From a virus, in the IMG/VR virus record IMGVR_UViG_3300020465_000093, positions 1 to 24,605 of that record: a stretch of 24,605 nt of DNA. One strand, written 5' to 3'. A program made the position numbers and the translations under genes. The notes beneath the pieces were generated by a model. That model worked only from the letters and a program-made list of their open reading frames with translations. It searched no databases and was not told the DNA's origin. Shown here piece by piece: positions 21,843 through 24,605 of this stretch. Each line of letters starts with the position of its first letter. The stretch's first letter is position 1.

Positions 21843-22268
21843 TTATGCGCCAACGGCAGTAGCAGATAAGCCTCTGCTTTGTGCTGTTGCGGCACTGATA
21901 GTTTGTGTAACTTTATCTGGCGTCAATGCGTCCAATCCTTGGATTGCTGTTTGTATTGCCGCGATAGTTGTTGTAGAACTTATATCGTCTAATGCATCTG
22001 TTCTGACCATAAAAGTCATTTCAGTGCCAGAGTTGGCAAGTATACCTCTACCAAGAATGTTTACTCCTTGGTTTTGGATTGCCTCTTCCGCTAGTCTAAT
22101 ACCGCCTGTTGCCGCAGATGCTCTCGGATCTGTGATTTCAGCCGCCATAGTTCCGCCAACAAAGTCGACAGATATAAAAGTGATTCCTACACCTTCCGCT
22201 TCGAAAAGCGAGTTTGGTGAAACAAAGTTTCCAGGTCCACCTGCTGGTAATGTAGTGTCGTAAGCCAT
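21843..22268 (-). CDS. Probable virion protein, 141 residues
   Basis: ATG at 22268 is preceded by AGGAGATAATCACA, a strong ribosome binding site. The product (MAYDTTLPAGGPGNFVSPNS) is rich in Ala, Thr, Gly and Ile, has no cysteine, and looks beta-rich with a helical middle (GIRLAEEAIQNQGVN). No function is recognised. It is the second gene of a two-gene unit that begins with a consensus late promoter and ends with a strong terminator, the layout of an abundant structural protein. Confidence 0.7.
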   Translation of the reverse strand: MAYDTTLPAGGPGNFVSPNSLFEAEGVGITFISVDFVGGTMAAEITDPRASAATGGIRLAEEAIQNQGVNILGRGILANSGTEMTFMVRTDALDDISSTTTIAAIQTAIQGLDALTPDKVTQTISAATAQSRGLSATAVGA

Positions 22269-22295
22269 TGTGATTATCTCCTATAATGGTTATGA

Positions 22296-22733
22296 TTAGA
22301 TGTTAGCCACAACTGCAACTGTAGTTCCACTTATGTCTACTGCCGCCGTCTCTGCTGGATCAGTTGACTCTGAAGTCGAACTTGCTCTGCATCTGACTGT
22401 GCCCATAGCTCTTAAGAAAACTTGCATGTTTGCCGCCGCCGCTGTTTGAGGTGATGCTGGAGTTCCAGTTCCTGTGTCTGCCCAAGAATCTGCTCTCTCA
22501 ACGATCACAGTGATCACACCATTAGTGGTAGTAACTCTGTAATGCTTTAACGTACCCCTTGTTTGGATTCCTTGAAGTACTCTATCAACGATTCCATCTT
22601 TGTGCGTGTTTCCATCGATATCAAGTGCATTGCCTGAACCGTCTTTGACTGTTACTGTGAACAGTTCAATTGCGACGTCACCGTGACTTGTAGTATCTGC
22701 TGTAAAAACCGCATTGTTATTTGATCTTGCCAT
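22296..22733 (-). CDS. Probable abundant virion protein, 145 residues
   Basis: ATG at 22733 follows AAGGAGGATTAAAA, an ideal ribosome binding site. The product (MARSNNNAVFTADTTSHGDV) is Thr/Ala/Val/Asp-rich and appears to be all beta (VAIELFTVTVKDGSG, TNGVITVIVERAD), with a C-terminal TTVAVVANI. No membrane segment is present, and the single Cys is at about residue 115. It resembles small head- or tail-decoration proteins in size and composition but I cannot name a homologue. The promoter, leader hairpin and ribosome binding site argue for high late expression. Confidence 0.7.
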   Translation of the reverse strand: MARSNNNAVFTADTTSHGDVAIELFTVTVKDGSGNALDIDGNTHKDGIVDRVLQGIQTRGTLKHYRVTTTNGVITVIVERADSWADTGTGTPASPQTAAAANMQVFLRAMGTVRCRASSTSESTDPAETAAVDISGTTVAVVANI

Positions 22734-22769
22734 TTTTAATCCTCCTTTTTTTCTGATTTAAATGACGTT

Positions 22770-22786
22770 GATTCCGCTCAGGAATC
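22770..22786 (-). promoter_or_regulatory. 5' leader hairpin of the abundant virion unit
   Basis: GATTCC-N5-GGAATC, 6-bp stem, starting about five bases after the predicted transcription start near 22791. No U-run follows, so it is a leader stem-loop rather than a terminator. A 5'-end hairpin can protect a message from decay. Confidence 0.5.
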
Positions 22787-22796
22787 AAGTTGCAAG

Positions 22797-22804
22797 TATT
22801 TATA
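22797..22804 (-). promoter_or_regulatory. Consensus T4-type late promoter TATAAATA
   Basis: Exact TATAAATA on the minus strand, giving a predicted leader of about 58 bases to the ATG at 22733. Confidence 0.7.
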
Positions 22805-22835
22805 GGTTAATTTGGTAAATTATGCTGTAATATTA

Positions 22836-23432
22836 CTATTTTAGCCAGATTTCATCACTTTTAGTGCGGTTTATAAATTTGTAGCCTAATCCTTTCAATA
22901 TAGACTCACATTTTGTAACAACACCTGACCTCTTGTCTCTTTTCATTTCTATGTTGATCACAGGGTTGTTCCTGCTTAATGTTTCCTTCGCACCATTCAA
23001 CAATGGTACTTCAAATCCATCCACATCTATTTTCACGAAGTCAACGTTGGTCAATCCAAAACTGTCCAGTGTCCTGCAATCTATGTTTCCGTCTGCGTTT
23101 TGTAATTGCGTTGAGTTGAAGTCTTGTTTCGCTTTGTGTTCTTTGTCCGAAAGACCATAAGGCCAAAGTATTACATTTGCTTCTGTGATATTTTTTACAA
23201 AACATTCTCTGAAGTTAGGATTAGGTTCGAAACAAACAACACTTTCGAACTTCTTAGACAACGGTCTGGTCCACTGCCCGATGTTGCTACCAATGTCCAG
23301 GCAAACACGCCATTTGTTAACGTGATTCAACGCACTGTTTCTCTGTGCTTGTTGTCCACCACCGGCATCTTTTAGGTATGTGGGTTGAGTGTGCTGTCCG
23401 TACAGTACCCAAAAACTATTTTGATTATCCAT
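22836..23432 (-). CDS. FkbM-family methyltransferase
   Basis: The 198-residue protein has the FkbM-type SAM site: CLDIGSNIGQWTRPL (DIGSNIG at 46-52), FEPNP (E69) and RTLDSFG, then VDFVKIDVDGFEVPLLNGA (131-148), the KIDV-x-G-x-E hallmark of the family. NPVINIEMKRD and a closing GYKFI-x-R complete the fold. FkbM enzymes O-methylate sugars, fatty acids or polyketides. In phages they usually sit near glycan-modifying genes. Its start overlaps the 43-residue Cys-rich gene by eight bases. No export signal is present. Confidence 0.88.
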   Translation of the reverse strand: MDNQNSFWVLYGQHTQPTYLKDAGGGQQAQRNSALNHVNKWRVCLDIGSNIGQWTRPLSKKFESVVCFEPNPNFRECFVKNITEANVILWPYGLSDKEHKAKQDFNSTQLQNADGNIDCRTLDSFGLTNVDFVKIDVDGFEVPLLNGAKETLSRNNPVINIEMKRDKRSGVVTKCESILKGLGYKFINRTKSDEIWLK

Positions 23433-23556
23433 CTACTGCGAATCTTTGTAAGCACTCATGACAGTCACAGGTATCACAGTTTTGGCAGTTACTACACTCT
23501 TTGTTGCAGTGGGGTCTGCAGGCACATCTGTGACATTTGCTTTTTGCTTTTTTCAT
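23425..23556 (-). CDS. 43-residue metallothionein-like Cys-rich peptide
   Basis: ATG at 23556 overlaps the stop of the upstream gene (TAATG), and AAGGAG lies eight bases before it. The peptide begins MKKAKSK and has 10 cysteines and three histidines between residues 8 and 35, spaced C-x2-C-x-C-x3-C-x3-C-x2-C-x2-C-x2-C-x-C-x2-C. It closes with LQRFAVDG. Such density with no hydrophobic core implies folding around metal (Zn or Cu), as in metallothioneins or small zinc-binding peptides. Its own ribosome binding site and overlap with both neighbours strongly support expression. Metal binding is inferred from composition. Alternatives are a redox relay or a metal-dependent host-protein binder. Confidence 0.75.
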   Translation of the reverse strand: MKKAKSKCHRCACRPHCNKECSNCQNCDTCDCHECLQRFAVDG

Positions 23557-24116
23557 TACAACTCCTTAAATTTTTTCAGTATGTCGGTGTTGGGCAGTTT
23601 GGATTGTAGTTGCTGTTGGAGTCTGTGTAAAGTCTGCATCTTCAGTTTGGAATTCAAGTTGTTATAGTTGGCCACTGCTCTTCTTATGTTCCTGAGGTTG
23701 GCATCTTGTATGTTCAGTGCCCGTTCAAGTTGTGTTAGATTACGATAATGGTCTTCCCAACTCCTTAGGTATCTTCTCAATGCCATCACAGGGACCGGCT
23801 GTCTCTGTCTCATGGCCTGTGCTTGATTCTTGTTCTTGAGCTTCTTGGTAATTTCTGGATCACCCGACACTATGGCCAACATGTTGGAGAGATCATTGTT
23901 GATCATCCTGACCTGGTCGAATGTGCCTTTGGCCATGGTCTGGTCGGCGTATGCTTTCACGAATCCTAACGTGTCCTTGTGCTGACTCATCAGTGCCAGT
24001 GCTAGGAGACTTAGGTATATTCTCTCTGTGACTTCTGGGAAAGTAAATCTCTGCAAGTCACTATGTCGTCTTATTACTTTACCCTCAGATACATACTTTA
24101 AAAATGGTGTTAACAT
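23556..24116 (-). CDS. Hypothetical helical protein, 186 residues
   Basis: ATG at 24116 (MLTPFLKYVSEGKVIRRHSD). The product is almost entirely helical, Arg/Gln/Leu-rich (RNLTQLERALNIQDANLRNI, KLKMQTLHRLQQQLQSKL) with a Met-rich middle, no cysteine and no membrane segment. It probably forms a coiled-coil bundle. I do not recognise it; virion assembly or tail is a guess from its late promoter. No Shine-Dalgarno precedes the ATG, which lies five bases after a TATAAATA octamer, so its message may be leaderless. Confidence 0.7.
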   Translation of the reverse strand: MLTPFLKYVSEGKVIRRHSDLQRFTFPEVTERIYLSLLALALMSQHKDTLGFVKAYADQTMAKGTFDQVRMINNDLSNMLAIVSGDPEITKKLKNKNQAQAMRQRQPVPVMALRRYLRSWEDHYRNLTQLERALNIQDANLRNIRRAVANYNNLNSKLKMQTLHRLQQQLQSKLPNTDILKKFKEL

Positions 24117-24121
24117 ACAGG

Positions 24122-24129
24122 TATTTATA
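24122..24129 (-). promoter_or_regulatory. Consensus T4-type late promoter TATAAATA
   Basis: Exact match on the minus strand, five bases before the ATG at 24116. T4 geometry predicts a transcription start at the A of the ATG. It lies in the 20-base gap between divergent genes. Confidence 0.65.
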
Positions 24130-24136
24130 GGAACAT

Positions 24137-24605
24137 ATGCAACGAAATTTTATTCTAACAGACATAATGAAGACTGGAAATCATGTTCAATTTGAGAAGT
24201 TTATAAATTTAAACACACTGCATGATCAAACATTTGATATGACTGGGGAGTACTACACGTTACACAATTATGACTTAGATACGTATGATAGAAGATTTGC
24301 AATGATTGATTCAAGAACCTCAAATCACAGAATTAAAGATAGCAATGAGTTTCATAATGAATTACGTAAACGATGTGAATTATTACACAGTCAAGGATTT
24401 GTTTTTATCAAGGCCAACCCATGGGAATCACTGGAAAATGTCAACAAGACTAAACAGTATCCAGAGATAGATATAAAACATATAAAATGGACAGGTGGAG
24501 TCAGTTGGTTCTGGTTCTATATGTACGACAAACACAAAGATAAAAAATTTAATTTTAATCATTCAAAGAAAAAATATGATTTTTTATATCTAAACAAGAT
24601 GCCTA
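24137..24605 (+). CDS. Plus-strand hypothetical protein, possibly glycosyltransferase-like (3' end cut off)
   Basis: ATG at 24137 with ATAGGA a few bases upstream starts a frame that stays open to the right edge (156 codons). The product begins MQRNFILTDIMKTGNHV, has FVFIKANPWESLENV, IKWTGGVSWFWFYMY and a lysine-rich turn. It then shows YDFLYLNKMP, which resembles the YDFLFLN-x-x-P-R signature I recall from phage exostosin- or glycosyltransferase-type hypotheticals. The missing C-terminus prevents a firm call. It diverges from the 186-residue gene and has no visible plus-strand late promoter. Confidence 0.6.
   Translation, partial: MQRNFILTDIMKTGNHVQFEKFINLNTLHDQTFDMTGEYYTLHNYDLDTYDRRFAMIDSRTSNHRIKDSNEFHNELRKRCELLHSQGFVFIKANPWESLENVNKTKQYPEIDIKHIKWTGGVSWFWFYMYDKHKDKKFNFNHSKKKYDFLYLNKMP

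Noticed and set aside
1-24605. tRNA genes and CRISPR arrays
   Set aside because: Scanning for T-arm sequences and evenly spaced repeats on both strands showed none besides the tmRNA acceptor half.

Overview
This window looks like part of the genome of a large T4-like marine myovirus. It is AT-rich and tightly packed, genes overlap by a few bases, and most lie on the minus strand. The T4-like reading rests on a class Ia ribonucleotide reductase pair (nrdA, nrdB), a PAAR spike-tip protein, a tail fibre with a beta-helix domain, and repeated NATAAATA octamers (the T4 late-promoter motif) just upstream of minus-strand genes. There are no integrase, transposase or CRISPR signals, and I found no tRNA genes. 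A circularly permuted two-piece tmRNA points to an alphaproteobacterial host (SAR11-like is plausible) or, less likely, picocyanobacteria. The host is an inference.

Layout. 1-2229: three tandem paralogous 2OG-Fe(II) oxygenase-like genes. 2230-3157: a hypothetical gene between two structured leaders, with a strong sigma70-type promoter. 3158-3874: a plus-strand SGNH-like gene. 3862-6758: a minus-strand run of small, early-type genes including a ParB-like protein and short ORFs of 24-53 codons, served by consensus sigma70 promoters. 6766-7334: a divergent promoter pair, the permuted tmRNA, and a small exported protein that is a paralogue of 5729-5938. 7331-10181: methyltransferase, glycosyltransferase, a 426-residue probable virion protein and the PAAR tip. 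10215-13685: nrdB and nrdA. 13877-16199: tail fibre and a PD-(D/E)XK nuclease. 16208-18491: two adjacent radical SAM genes. 18527-21771: probable virion or assembly genes, a coiled-coil membrane protein and a second ParB-like protein. 21789-22804: a self-contained, apparently highly expressed two-gene unit with late promoter, leader hairpin, strong ribosome binding sites and intrinsic terminator. 22836-24116: FkbM methyltransferase, a 10-cysteine 43-residue peptide and a hypothetical protein. 24137 to the edge: a divergent plus-strand gene.

The genes group into dNTP supply (nrdAB), virion parts (PAAR, fibre, the 21843-22733 pair), a large set of modification enzymes (2OG oxygenases, radical SAM, glycosyltransferase, two methyltransferases, SGNH) and translation rescue (tmRNA). 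The most unusual item is the tmRNA: it is permuted, sits on a perfect-consensus promoter, and encodes an unusually long 25-residue tag that still ends in LAA before tandem stop codons.
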